The notes: a model not told the origin generated them from the sequence alone. A stretch of DNA of 64,000 nt from Sebaldella termitidis ATCC 33386 (GCF_000024405.1 NC_013517.1:3069989-3133988); one strand, 5' to 3'. Shown: positions 50,677 to 59,591, numbered from the stretch's first letter. Numbers and translations are program-made.

Positions 50677-51405
50677 TTATAATACACTAATTTCTTTTGA
50701 GATTGTTTTGTTTTTCCTTAGTATTTCTATTTTTATTTTTTTTCCTTTGTTTTCATCGGTTATTTTTTTATATTCCTCTTTATTTTTAATATCATTTTCT
50801 TCGATTTTAATGATAACATCTCCCAATGCCAGCTCATCACGGGCTTCTGAATCTTTTCTTATTGCCTGAATCTCTACTCCGTAATTTATCCCGAGCTCTT
50901 TTCTCTTTTCCTGACTTATATCACGCACTAATATTCCCAAACCGCTTAATTTTGTTTTTATCCAAAATGTGGCAAGATAGTCATATCTGCTTTTCAGTAC
51001 ATACTGCCAGTCTGCGCCTGTACAGTTCACTGAATAGTATCCTCCGTAACAAAAACCGTTTAAGAAAACGGGTTCCAGTTCTGAATCCTGAGATACGAAT
51101 TTTTTGGAATATATTACCAGTGTCGCGCCTACATTCAAAGCCTGTGTTCTTACATATTTTTCAGATAAATCACCGGTATTAAAAGAAGAATATCCTATCA
51201 TTTCATAACCGTTTTCGTATACATCCACCATATCTTCCTTTGTATCTTTGGAATTAATAACGGTAATGTCCGAATCAGCCAAAGGTAATTTATCATTGCT
51301 TACCATATCAGGCTCTGATGTCTTTACATACATGTCTGCATAAGGATTTGTACTGCTGCATCCTAGTATCAGCAGTGTAAATAATATTAAAAATATTTTT
51401 TTCAT
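50677..51405 (-). CDS. lipoprotein with C-terminal PDZ-like domain
   Basis: The 242-residue product has a lipoprotein signal (KKIFLILFTLLILGCSS, lipobox LGC), a central domain with a Cys pair (NGFCYGGYYSVNCTG) and a C-terminal PDZ-like region from about residue 160 (LGILVRDISQEKRKELGI, ALGDVIIKIEENDI). PDZ domains bind C-terminal peptides. It follows dapH by 13 bases. Confidence 0.75.
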   Translation of the reverse strand: MKKIFLILFTLLILGCSSTNPYADMYVKTSEPDMVSNDKLPLADSDITVINSKDTKEDMVDVYENGYEMIGYSSFNTGDLSEKYVRTQALNVGATLVIYSKKFVSQDSELEPVFLNGFCYGGYYSVNCTGADWQYVLKSRYDYLATFWIKTKLSGLGILVRDISQEKRKELGINYGVEIQAIRKDSEARDELALGDVIIKIEENDIKNKEEYKKITDENKGKKIKIEILRKNKTISKEISVL

Positions 51406-51418
51406 AAAGAATACCTCT

Positions 51419-52114
51419 TTATTTTCTCAATTCTTCTACTATCTCTGTTTTAGATGCTGTTTTCTCATCTACATTTTTTATTACTCTGGCAGGCATTCCA
51501 GCTACTACCACTCCTGAAGGAACATTTTCCGTTACCACTGCTCCGGCTGCTACTACTGAACCCTGACCTACTCTTACTCCTTCAAGGACAACTGCATTCG
51601 CACCTATAACTACATTATCCTCTATAACTACAGGATCTGCCGAAGGCGGCTCTATTACACCTGCTATAACCGTTCCTGCTCCGATATGACAGTTTTTACC
51701 GATTTTTGCTCTTCCACCAAGTACTGCATTCATATCAATCATAGTTCCCTCGCCAATTTCGGCTCCTATATTTATAACAGCTCCCATCATAATAACTGCT
51801 TTATCTGCTATACTTACTTTATCTCTTATTATTGCCCCGGGTTCTATTCTGGCATTTACATTTTTTATATCCGCCATTGGTACTCCTGAATTTCTTCTAT
51901 CATTTTCTAAATGATAATCTGTAATATTATTTTCATCTATTATTTTTTGAACGATTTCCCAGTCGCCTATTATTACTTTAAATTTCCCTTCACCAAAAAC
52001 TTTACAGTCATATGAATTTTTTATTTCACTGTTTGTGTAAAGTTTAACCGGCGTAATTTTTTTCGAATCAGCGATGTACTTAATAATAGCTTTTGATTTT
52101 TCCAGTTCTGTCAT
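51419..52114 (-). CDS. dapH: tetrahydrodipicolinate N-acetyltransferase
   Basis: The 231-residue enzyme has an N-terminal DapH domain and then hexapeptide repeats of a left-handed beta-helix ([51 protein letters not shown]). It acetylates tetrahydrodipicolinate, committing this organism to the acetylase branch of DAP and lysine synthesis. It is in an operon after dapB. Confidence 0.95.
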   Translation of the reverse strand: MTELEKSKAIIKYIADSKKITPVKLYTNSEIKNSYDCKVFGEGKFKVIIGDWEIVQKIIDENNITDYHLENDRRNSGVPMADIKNVNARIEPGAIIRDKVSIADKAVIMMGAVINIGAEIGEGTMIDMNAVLGGRAKIGKNCHIGAGTVIAGVIEPPSADPVVIEDNVVIGANAVVLEGVRVGQGSVVAAGAVVTENVPSGVVVAGMPARVIKNVDEKTASKTEIVEELRK

Positions 52115-52168
52115 TATTACCCTCCTTGAATATTCATTAAAAAAAATACACTCAATTATATCATAGTT

Positions 52169-52894
52169 TTATACAATAAGTAAATCTTTCATTGAATACA
52201 GACCACTTTTTTTATTAACAAGTTTTAAAGCTGCGTCTACTGCTCCGTCTGCAAACATCTTTCTTGAGAGGGCTTCATGTTTTATCTCTATTATTTCATC
52301 GCCTCTGGAAAATATAACAGTGTGCTCTCCTACTATATTTCCGGCTCTTACAGAGTGAACTCCTATTTCTTTTGCAGTTCTTTTGCTGTTCCCTTCTCTT
52401 CCATATACTAAATCTCTGTCTTCATCGATACTTGCCTGTATTACTTCAAGCATAGTTCCGGCAGTTCCGCTCGGAGAATCTATCTTTCTGTTATGATGTT
52501 TTTCTATCAGCTCGATATCAAAGCCTTTTAGTAATTTTGCGGCATAGGACAGTATCTCATTTATCATTGTTACTCCAAAAGAAGTATTAGTAGCTTTCAG
52601 CACCGCTATATGCTTGGCAGCTTCTTCTATTAACGCTGTCTGTTCCTTGGAATGTCCTGTTGTTGCTATGATTACCGGCTTTTTATTTTTCACTGCATAC
52701 TCAAGTATATCATTCAATGAACTGAAATGTGAAAAATCTATAATAATGTCACAATCCTTGTCAAATTCCTTCAGACTCTTATATTCGGTATTTCCTAGCG
52801 GGTCTATCATTCCGGCTACATTACTGCCTGAGGTAATAACTGATTCTTTTGTCAGCTGCGCCAATACTCCGGCTCCGTAAATTACTATCTCCAT
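52169..52894 (-). CDS. dapB: 4-hydroxy-tetrahydrodipicolinate reductase
   Basis: The 241-residue reductase has the nucleotide-binding start (VIYGAGVLAQLTKESV), TTGHSKEQ, ATNTSFGVTM and the active-site EKHHNRKIDSPSGTA. It makes tetrahydrodipicolinate, the DapH substrate. It is on the short side for DapB. GGGAAGGAGTAAAT precedes the start. It is the first gene of the dapB-dapH-lipoprotein-TPR operon. Confidence 0.95.
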   Translation of the reverse strand: MEIVIYGAGVLAQLTKESVITSGSNVAGMIDPLGNTEYKSLKEFDKDCDIIIDFSHFSSLNDILEYAVKNKKPVIIATTGHSKEQTALIEEAAKHIAVLKATNTSFGVTMINEILSYAAKLLKGFDIELIEKHHNRKIDSPSGTAGTMLEVIQASIDEDRDLVYGREGNSKRTAKEIGVHSVRAGNIVGEHTVIFSRGDEIIEIKHEALSRKMFADGAVDAALKLVNKKSGLYSMKDLLIV

Positions 52895-53048
52895 ATTTAC
52901 TCCTTCCCTTCTTATATATACATTATTTTTTTACTGCAATATGAACCTCAGTCAGACTCCTGCTGTACATTTTAATATTTTTTTCTTTTTTTAATCTTTC
53001 CCGTCTCTTAGAAATTCCTTATATACTTTTTATTTCCCCTTTATTTTT

Positions 53049-53072
53049 AATAAAAAGACCATGGTCCAGTCT
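53049..53072 (-). terminator. possible terminator after the SUFU gene
   Basis: Minus-strand AGAC(TGGACCATG)GTCT, including a GACCATGGTC palindrome, is followed by TTTTTATT about 20 bases after the SUFU-protein stop. Confidence 0.45.
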
Positions 53073-53090
53073 CTGTATCCCTTTTATTTT

Positions 53091-54203
53091 CTATCCTACC
53101 ACTTCTACTATTTTCCCGTAGCGGTCTCTTATATAGCTTTTTTCTATTATTAGATCAAATCCCTCAAAGCTTTCCAGAATAATCATCTCTGCTTTAGGTC
53201 CTATTTTATCCGCAATTTCCACTGCTGTTTCTTTGGTAAAGTAAATATCATAGCCGTATTCCTTCTCCTCTATCCTGTTTTCAAACGACATTTGAAAAGT
53301 TATCTTATATTTTGAATAAAGTGTAAGAACCTTGCTTTTCAGTACTACTCCTCTTAGTAAATTGCTCAGGCTGACTGCTCCCAGAGCACCCAGTCTGAAT
53401 ATATATCTGAATTCAGTTTCCAGTTCAGCCTTATCCACATATAAAAATCTGGTACTTGATCCGTCTGTTTCTATTCCCAGTTCTACCTTTTCCAGAATTT
53501 CCTCTGTAATTCTGGAATCCCTGTTTAGATAAGTTATATTAAGCGGAAGTCCCAAAAGCTCAGTTACTTTTTCAGTATTCCATGCTATTACAGCCTCCAG
53601 CTCATCATGTGTTATTCCGGTTATCTGAAGAAATTTCAGACTGCCGTTAGGAGATTTATATACTTTATTCAATTCGGCATCCCTGAAAAAAACCACTGCC
53701 TTTAAATTAGTATTGCTGTTTGCCGCTATAGGTCCGTTTGTATTAAGATAATGCCCCTCATTAAAGACATTTCCAGTTTTAAATATATAATTTGCCAGAT
53801 TATTTAAAAAGTTAATTGCCCAGTTAGGAACTTCTGTTTCGCTTTCTTCCTTGGCCAGTCTAAATGTAAGCTCAATACCGTAACCGCTTTTTTCAGGATT
53901 AGCAGACTCTTTTTCATAAAGCTCGGACAGACCGTATGTAACAAAGTGCCAGTGGGGATTTTTCCCTTTTACATCATATACACTTATCCCTTTTAACTTT
54001 TTCTCGCCAAAAGGAGAAATATTCCCGTAATGCAACGGTTCGGTATTTTTATATATTTTTTTGAAAATTCCGTCTATAAAATCCCATCCCAAAGGCTCAG
54101 GTCCTGTTTCTTCCTCTGCCGCTTCCTCTTCCCTGTCTTCATTCTCAGGAGTATTAACATTATTTTTTTTCAAAATATCACTTTCTTTATCTTTTTCCGG
54201 CAT
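53091..54203 (-). CDS. SUFU-domain protein
   Basis: The 370-residue protein has an acidic N-terminal stretch (EDREEEAAEEETGPE, about residues 20-34) and then a Suppressor-of-fused domain (about 40-210) with NPHWHFVTYGLSELYEKE, YGIELTFRLA and VPNWAINFLNNLANYIF. A beta-rich C-terminal half follows. Bacterial SUFU proteins often act as immunity or accessory factors of polymorphic toxins, but no toxin gene is next to it here. Role unknown. Confidence 0.8.
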   Translation of the reverse strand: MPEKDKESDILKKNNVNTPENEDREEEAAEEETGPEPLGWDFIDGIFKKIYKNTEPLHYGNISPFGEKKLKGISVYDVKGKNPHWHFVTYGLSELYEKESANPEKSGYGIELTFRLAKEESETEVPNWAINFLNNLANYIFKTGNVFNEGHYLNTNGPIAANSNTNLKAVVFFRDAELNKVYKSPNGSLKFLQITGITHDELEAVIAWNTEKVTELLGLPLNITYLNRDSRITEEILEKVELGIETDGSSTRFLYVDKAELETEFRYIFRLGALGAVSLSNLLRGVVLKSKVLTLYSKYKITFQMSFENRIEEKEYGYDIYFTKETAVEIADKIGPKAEMIILESFEGFDLIIEKSYIRDRYGKIVEVVG

Positions 54204-54399
54204 AATATATTTTCCCCTTTCTATAATTTATTATTCTGCTGAAACACTTTTTTTTATTATAATTTCCTGTATTAATAAATTTATATCTTTTTTATCTTTG
54301 AATTCTTTGTTATTTTTCCATAAATTTCCTTTTTTCTCCCTGAATTTTAAAAAATAAAATTTTACTGTTTTATGCTAATACTGAACTTTATTATATTTC

Positions 54400-54660
54400 T
54401 CATTTCTTTTTTACCGTTTCCATTATTATTTTCATTTTTTTTATAACATGCTCATATCCTTTATCTTTCACATGCGGTAAAATACAGTCTTCACAGGATT
54501 TTATTCCGTTTCCCGAATACTTAAAATTTCCTCCGCATTCTTCACCGAGCATATATAAAGGACAAAAGCAAAAAAGACAATTAAATTCAGATTCATTTTC
54601 TAATTTATGACATGGAAAATATTCGCATTTTGTATTTTGAAAAAATTTATAATTTTTCAT
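54400..54660 (-). CDS. small cysteine-rich protein
   Basis: The 86-residue protein has nine Cys with the pattern of the Cys-rich small domain family (TKCEYFPCHK, FNCLFCFCPLYML, EECGGNFKYSGNGI, SCEDCILPH), which should bind one or more metals. ATG 54660 is chosen; AAAGGA lies upstream and an extended -10 (TGGTATAAT, hexamer 54694-54699 minus) precedes it. The longer frame upstream covers this promoter. Confidence 0.7.
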   Translation of the reverse strand: MKNYKFFQNTKCEYFPCHKLENESEFNCLFCFCPLYMLGEECGGNFKYSGNGIKSCEDCILPHVKDKGYEHVIKKMKIIMETVKKK

Positions 54661-54742
54661 AATTATATCAAGTCCTTTTATATCATGATAATCATTATAC
54701 CACATTATAAGCACTGTGTATTTTTTTTCTAAAATATACAAT

Positions 54743-54772
54743 AAAAAAATCCGCCCGATATTTCAGGGCAGA
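54743..54772 (-). terminator. terminator of the 549-aa exported protein gene
   Basis: Minus-strand TGCCC / GGGCG hairpin with a 9-base loop followed by GATTTTTTT, 8 bases after the stop codon. Confidence 0.75.
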
Positions 54773-54780
54773 TTCATGTA

Positions 54781-56430
54781 TTATGAATTAAAATTATAAG
54801 TAAAATCAAGTGCTGCTTTAGGCTTCCAGGAACTGCGGTATTCTTTTCTGTCGGCATTTCCCGTATTACCTGATGAAAGCATCTGACTTCTGTTTAATCT
54901 CTCTATAAGGTCATTTCTCAAATCCCAGTCATTTACCATATACATCTCATACCGTGCTTTTGGAATTATCTCGTCCAGATTTAATGTATTTCCTACTCCG
55001 TAATTTAAGTAACTGTAAATATGTTTCGGCTTATTATCAATAATTCCTGATAATGTATAATAATTAAGTGACATATCTAAAGTATCAGATATGCTTATCT
55101 TATCAGAATCATCTTTCAGTTCTCCCAGAAGATTCATGGAATTTTCGATTACTTTTGAAGAATTTTCAGTATCTTCAAAAAGTATGTGACTATTTAATAC
55201 TTCATATTCTTCTGCTTTTTCATTTTTTATTTTTGCATTCTGTGCAGATGCCGCTTCTTCAGAAATACTCAGAAAATCTTTTTCTTTATTCAGAAGCTTG
55301 TTTTCCATAATAAACGGCTCAAAAAACTCTGTGCCTGAGCCATGCAGTGATATTACCAGATTTCCTGCTGCGTCAAATGATGCCAGTGCTTCATTCAGCT
55401 GTATACTGCTTCCCTTTTTATCATCTCTGTATCCCATTTCATCTGACAGTGACTCTGTATCAAATGTGAATTTCTCATATTCTCCGACAGATATCTGCGG
55501 TGTATCATTGATAAAGTTTATTACATTTTCTATCACTTTATTATCTGATTTTATTTCATTTTTGTTTTCATAATTTATACCATAACCAATATAATCATTG
55601 TGATGTTCTAAAATATAATTTGTATCAGGATGTATCTTTTCTCCCACAGTGCTGTGAAAAATCATGTTATCTGCATACACCGGCTGAACTTTCACTTCAC
55701 CGTTATTAAACCAGCTGTAGCCGTCCTTTTCCGTATCAGTTATATCTGAAAACTTCAGAGCTTCATTGTTAAACTCAGCTGCTGCGTCACTTACATAAAT
55801 ACTTAAAGGTTTATTATAAGAATTATTTTCATCTGTAATATCCTTCTCTTTTTTAGGCAGTGTGCTGCCTTTTATATAAGCTTTTGCCGATACTAAACCT
55901 GACCCGTCAGATAAATCAGCAGTCTGCGTACTCTCTATTAATTCAAGATACGAATCCTTATCATCTCTTTCAAGGCTTTTTTCTATTATCTGTACAAAAT
56001 TATCATTAAAACTTTTTCTATCCCATCTTCTTTGTACGTTCGCTGCCAAAACAGATAAAATATTTTCTTTATATTCATCATTTTTAGCATTATAATCGAT
56101 ACGAACCGACTCGTCAGAACTTTGTCTCAGCATGTCGTTTATATCCCCGTTGGGAAAATTCCCCGAGAACATTAACCATTCCAAGTACTCTGGCCTTTTC
56201 CGGCTGTTTTGAATATATATTTCTCTTAATTCAATATTTCTGTTTACAAGCGTTTCGTCAAGAATTTTCAGGTTTTCACTGCCTGTATTATCTGGTTTTG
56301 AATTCTTAAATATATTTTTATATAATCTGCTGTACGTGGTTTTCAACTTACCCGATATGTTAGTAGTAGCTGAAACTAAAGAATTTATGGCGAGTAGTAA
56401 AAAAATTATCAGTTTTTTTCTTTTTTTCAT
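54781..56430 (-). CDS. large exported protein, possible surface protein
   Basis: The 549-residue product has a signal peptide (KKLIIFLLLAINSLVSATT) and a long polar, Asn/Asp/Ser/Glu-rich body. It ends with KAALDFTYNFNS, an alternating hydrophobic strand as seen at ends of outer-membrane proteins, but no full beta-barrel domain is visible. GGGGAGAATGTT precedes the start, with a good promoter about 90 bases upstream. The family is not recognised; it could derive from a fusobacterial autotransporter. Confidence 0.6.
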   Translation of the reverse strand: MKKRKKLIIFLLLAINSLVSATTNISGKLKTTYSRLYKNIFKNSKPDNTGSENLKILDETLVNRNIELREIYIQNSRKRPEYLEWLMFSGNFPNGDINDMLRQSSDESVRIDYNAKNDEYKENILSVLAANVQRRWDRKSFNDNFVQIIEKSLERDDKDSYLELIESTQTADLSDGSGLVSAKAYIKGSTLPKKEKDITDENNSYNKPLSIYVSDAAAEFNNEALKFSDITDTEKDGYSWFNNGEVKVQPVYADNMIFHSTVGEKIHPDTNYILEHHNDYIGYGINYENKNEIKSDNKVIENVINFINDTPQISVGEYEKFTFDTESLSDEMGYRDDKKGSSIQLNEALASFDAAGNLVISLHGSGTEFFEPFIMENKLLNKEKDFLSISEEAASAQNAKIKNEKAEEYEVLNSHILFEDTENSSKVIENSMNLLGELKDDSDKISISDTLDMSLNYYTLSGIIDNKPKHIYSYLNYGVGNTLNLDEIIPKARYEMYMVNDWDLRNDLIERLNRSQMLSSGNTGNADRKEYRSSWKPKAALDFTYNFNS

Positions 56431-56519
56431 AACATTCTCCCCATTAACTATTTATTTTTTATTCAAAAATAATATTTTAGCTTTTAATGTATTACATAAT
56501 ATGTATACTAATTTAATAT

Positions 56520-56548
56520 ATTATATAAAATACTGATGTATTAGTCAA
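56520..56548 (-). promoter_or_regulatory. promoter of the 549-aa exported protein
   Basis: TTGACT (56543-56548) and TATAAT (56520-56525) on the minus strand are 17 bases apart. Confidence 0.8.
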
Positions 56549-56752
56549 CTATTTATTTTTACTGGAATTGAAAATTCACTTTTTATATCAGCCTGCTGTA
56601 AATGCCTTATTCGAGACTGCTGCCTGTTTAAGTATCAGCTGTATTACCTTCAGTCCGTATGCAGTCCGGCATTAACTGTTTTTCAAAATGGTAAAATGTC
56701 TGTTATTTTTGACCAAAATCAAACATAATATTATATTTATATTTTTTAAAAG

Positions 56753-56774
56753 AAAAACTGCCCGGACAGGCAGC
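56753..56774 (-). terminator. terminator of the tandem-repeat protein gene
   Basis: Minus-strand CTGCC(TGTCC)GGGCAG followed by TTTTTCTTTT, just after the stop codon. Confidence 0.75.
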
Positions 56775-56779
56775 TTTCT

Positions 56780-57142
56780 CTATTCATCAAGTAAAATTTT
56801 TTCCTGTGTATTTTCAGGTTCTGCACCGAGCTCCACTCTTCTTGGATTTAACTCGTTTAATTTCTCATCTTCATATTCCAGTTCAGAAAATTCCGGACTT
56901 TTTACTACTTCATCATAAAGCGGTGTTCCGTCATTAAAGTAAGAACGCATTTTATAATCCCTATTATAGTTTTCTGCAAGTATATTCTGAAATGATATAT
57001 GCTCCTGCATTTCAAAATCCTCTGCACCCAGACGGTCTTTTCTGCCCAGTCTGAAATCTTTTTCTTCTTCATAATCCAAATCGGAAAACTCCGGACTTTT
57101 TACCAGTTCATCATATAATGGTATAGTATTTTTTCCAGCCAT
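56780..57142 (-). CDS. acidic protein made of two tandem repeats
   Basis: The 120-residue protein consists of two copies of an about 66-residue unit. Each starts PLYDE[LV]VKSPEFS[DE]L (residues 8 and 74), continues with an acidic YE-EK stretch, and has an LGAE box (38-41 and 105-108). No signal peptide or membrane segment. ATG 57142 with TTGGAG upstream is chosen over a GTG at 57151. The family is not recognised; a cytoplasmic or adaptor role is possible. Confidence 0.65.
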   Translation of the reverse strand: MAGKNTIPLYDELVKSPEFSDLDYEEEKDFRLGRKDRLGAEDFEMQEHISFQNILAENYNRDYKMRSYFNDGTPLYDEVVKSPEFSELEYEDEKLNELNPRRVELGAEPENTQEKILLDE

Positions 57143-57193
57143 AGTGATCACTCCAATTTTTCAGATTATTTGTATATAAAAACTTATATTTTT

Positions 57194-57221
57194 AGTTTAT
57201 CATATTTCAAAAATTTGTCAA
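57194..57221 (-). promoter_or_regulatory. promoter of the tandem-repeat protein gene
   Basis: TTGACA (57216-57221) and TAAACT (57194-57199) on the minus strand are 16 bases apart, about 50 bases before the start. Confidence 0.75.
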
Positions 57222-57362
57222 TCATTTTCTGCATATATTTATTAGATAAAAAACTTTCATATCATATATACTTGGTTTATTCTCCTTAATTACCGCAAAT
57301 ATATTATTTGCTCAAAAATTGTATGATCTTTTAATTTCTTCATATTTTCCGGAATTCTTTTG

Positions 57363-57391
57363 TTTACAATACACTTTTTATATGCTAAACT
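57363..57391 (+). promoter_or_regulatory. promoter of the satP-like gene
   Basis: TTTACA (57363-57368) and TAAACT (57386-57391) are 17 bases apart with an extended TG before the -10. It is divergent from the repeat-protein promoter. Confidence 0.7.
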
Positions 57392-57425
57392 GCTTAAGGA
57401 TTTTATTTTTTTAAAAGGAGCATAA

Positions 57426-57986
57426 ATGGAAAGAATTATTAAAGATCAGACTGCAAATCCTGCCCCGCTGGGACTGTTCGGCTTTGCTATGACTACTATA
57501 CTGCTTAATATTCACAATGCAGGATTTTACCCTTTAAGTGTTATGATTATGGGGATGGGAATTTTTTACGGAGGAGCTGCACAGTTAATTGCCGGTTCTA
57601 TGGAATGGAAAAAAGGCAATACTTTTGGTGCCGTGGCATTTACTTCATATGGAGCTTTCTGGCTTTCCCTTGTTTTTATATGGGCAGGCCCGGTTTTGAA
57701 GCTTCCGGCGGCAGATACCGTATCTATGGGATTTTATCTTGGATTATGGGGTATTTTTACTACTGCTTTATTTATTGGAACTTTAAAAGGAAACACTATT
57801 GGAAAACTAGTATTCGGTTCACTTGCTGTTTTATTTTTCTTACTGGCAGCTGCTAATTTTTCAGGTAGTGAGGCTATTCATAAAATTGCCGGTTTTGAAG
57901 GAATACTATGCGGTTCATTTGCTTTTTACGAAGCTGCTGCAATAGTAATAAACGGTAAATTCGGGAGAAATCTTCTTCCATTATAA
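57426..57986 (+). CDS. acetate/succinate transporter (SatP/YaaH family)
   Basis: The 186-residue membrane protein has six hydrophobic segments and the GPR1/FUN34/YaaH signature NPAPLGLFGFAMTT at residues 11-24, then GIFYGGAAQLIAGSMEW and FTSYGAFWLSL. It should move acetate or other short acids across the inner membrane. AAAAGGAGCATAA precedes the start. It stands alone, with its own promoter and terminator. Confidence 0.9.
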   Translation: MERIIKDQTANPAPLGLFGFAMTTILLNIHNAGFYPLSVMIMGMGIFYGGAAQLIAGSMEWKKGNTFGAVAFTSYGAFWLSLVFIWAGPVLKLPAADTVSMGFYLGLWGIFTTALFIGTLKGNTIGKLVFGSLAVLFFLLAAANFSGSEAIHKIAGFEGILCGSFAFYEAAAIVINGKFGRNLLPL

Positions 57987-58013
57987 AAACAGCTTTGTCA
58001 GCTGTTTTTTTTA
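57985..58013. terminator. bidirectional terminator satP / FtsL-like gene
   Basis: AACAGCT(TTGTC)AGCTGTT followed by TTTTTT on the plus strand and by TTTTT on the minus strand, between two convergent genes. Confidence 0.85.
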
Positions 58014-58014
58014 T

Positions 58015-58461
58015 TTATTTAAAATGAATATATTCTACTCTCTTCTCTTCTGTGAATCCCAGTTTTTTGGATTCATTCACTACTTTTTTCAGGCTTACAT
58101 CACTTTCTCTTAATTTATCCCCGTATTCCAGACTGTTTACTATCTTCTCTGTCTCGAATATTTTAGCATTCAGGTCTCCAAGCTCTATATTCAGATCTAC
58201 TATTTCATAAAGAGCATTCATCTTAAAAATAGACACTCCCATAAATAAAATCGCATATACTGCGAGCATTATAATAAATTTGTGTTTTTTTAATTTTTCG
58301 GACTGCACCATTGCCCGGTATTTTTTCTCTTCTTTTTTCTGAAAATTATCATATCTTCTGATAATTTCAACTATAGGATTGACTATCTCTTCATCAAATT
58401 CATAATATTCCTCATACTCATAGTTATACATATATTCGTAAAAGCTCTCTTTCCTGTTCAT
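58015..58461 (-). CDS. FtsL/DivIC-like membrane protein
   Basis: The 148-residue protein has a cytoplasmic N-terminus unusually rich in Tyr (seven in residues 8-20), a single membrane segment (about 61-79, KFIIMLAVYAILFMGVSIF), a coiled-coil stretch (about 84-112) and a SKKLGF..VEYI end as in FtsL-type divisome proteins. TTTGGAGGTAGT precedes the start. It follows the XRE regulator by 31 bases. The division role is inference from topology. Confidence 0.55.
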   Translation of the reverse strand: MNRKESFYEYMYNYEYEEYYEFDEEIVNPIVEIIRRYDNFQKKEEKKYRAMVQSEKLKKHKFIIMLAVYAILFMGVSIFKMNALYEIVDLNIELGDLNAKIFETEKIVNSLEYGDKLRESDVSLKKVVNESKKLGFTEEKRVEYIHFK

Positions 58462-58492
58462 ACTACCTCCAAATACCCGTTTTATATTAGCT

Positions 58493-59539
58493 TTACTTTT
58501 TTTCGTTTATAAGACTCAGAAAATCTTTTTCAAGCATGTTCAGAAATTTTGCCCCTTTTTTATAGTCAATATATTTTTCAAGAACTGCTTCAATTACTAT
58601 TTTCTTATATTTATCTGATTTTTCATGTTTTATTTCTGTTCCGTCGTCAGATTCTCCGCTCTTATCTTTTACATAGTTGTACAGTCTTATTTTTTCGGCT
58701 TCTGAAATGATTTTCAGCTGTCTGAGTCTTTTTATTATGACTATTTCCGGAAGCCTGTATTTCTTTCTCAGCTCTTCTAATTCATAAAAGGATATTTTCT
58801 TTCTTCTTTCCCCGATATCTTTAATTATTAATTCCCTGCTCATTAAAAAAGAAGAAGCAAATTCATTATTAACATCTTCCGTATTCAAAGCAGGATCATT
58901 TATTTCCAGTACTATTCTGGCCAGCTCGCTTGCAAGAAGGTATCTCTGTGCTTCCTCCGTTTTTTCTTTTCTCAAAGTAACAAACAGATATTTATCCTGT
59001 ATATATCCTTCCTGTGCACTAAATCCCTCCACAGATTCTGCAAAAATAATTATAAGTCCGTTATTTTCAAGCAGTTCAGTCATTCCAAAAACGGCCTTTT
59101 CTCCGGCCCCGAGCTTTTTCCTTATACTTGCCGCTTTTTCTTCTATATCTTCATACGACGATATTACTTCCCTGTATTTAGCCGTATCAAAAGACGGAAA
59201 TCTTTCTTTGGGAAAATACTCAAGCAGATTTGAATATTTTTCCAGTTCCTCTTTGGCAATATATTCTATAAGCTCCTTATTTTTCTTGGTTATTCTCTCT
59301 TCTTCCCTGAATTCTATATTTTTTATATCAACCAGTGTAGATGTATCCAAAACAAGTTTTTGCGTTTTTACCTTAAATATTCTGGCCATCTTCCTTATCA
59401 TTTGTTTATTAGGAGATAACAGCCCTTTTTCAAATTTATTTACCGCAGTATGTGAAACACCTATTTTTTGCGCTAAATCTCTGGTTGTAAGATTATTTTT
59501 CAATCTGTTTTTTCTAATATTATCTCCTATAACACTCAT
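58493..59539 (-). CDS. XRE regulator with degenerate IrrE/ImmA domain
   Basis: The 348-residue protein has an N-terminal helix-turn-helix (residues 5-60; RDLAQKIGVSHTAVNKFEKG) and a middle region like ImmA/IrrE metallopeptidases (about 130-260; YLFVTLRK, then LLASELARIVL and NNEFASSFLMSRE). The protease motif HELGH is replaced by SELAR (204-208), so it is probably not catalytic. A C-terminal helical part follows. It is preceded by a promoter embraced by an inverted repeat, suggesting autoregulation. Confidence 0.75.
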   Translation of the reverse strand: MSVIGDNIRKNRLKNNLTTRDLAQKIGVSHTAVNKFEKGLLSPNKQMIRKMARIFKVKTQKLVLDTSTLVDIKNIEFREEERITKKNKELIEYIAKEELEKYSNLLEYFPKERFPSFDTAKYREVISSYEDIEEKAASIRKKLGAGEKAVFGMTELLENNGLIIIFAESVEGFSAQEGYIQDKYLFVTLRKEKTEEAQRYLLASELARIVLEINDPALNTEDVNNEFASSFLMSRELIIKDIGERRKKISFYELEELRKKYRLPEIVIIKRLRQLKIISEAEKIRLYNYVKDKSGESDDGTEIKHEKSDKYKKIVIEAVLEKYIDYKKGAKFLNMLEKDFLSLINEKK

Positions 59540-59555
59540 GTCTTACACCTTTTTA

Positions 59556-59591
59556 GTTTACATTATACATTATTATTAATTTTTTGTAAAC
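59556..59591 (-). promoter_or_regulatory. promoter and putative operator of the XRE gene
   Basis: TTTACA (59585-59590) and TATAAT (59562-59567) on the minus strand are 17 bases apart. A perfect inverted repeat GTTTACA / TGTAAAC (59585-59591 and 59556-59562) covers the -35 and the start region, a likely site for the XRE protein itself. Confidence 0.7.

Larger units (their letters stand above)
56431..56779. other. intergenic region with promoter and terminator
   Basis: It holds the promoter of the 549-aa gene (56520-56548) and the terminator of the repeat-protein gene (56753-56774). The stretch 56560-56750 is AT-rich with no convincing open frame or RNA. Confidence 0.6.
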
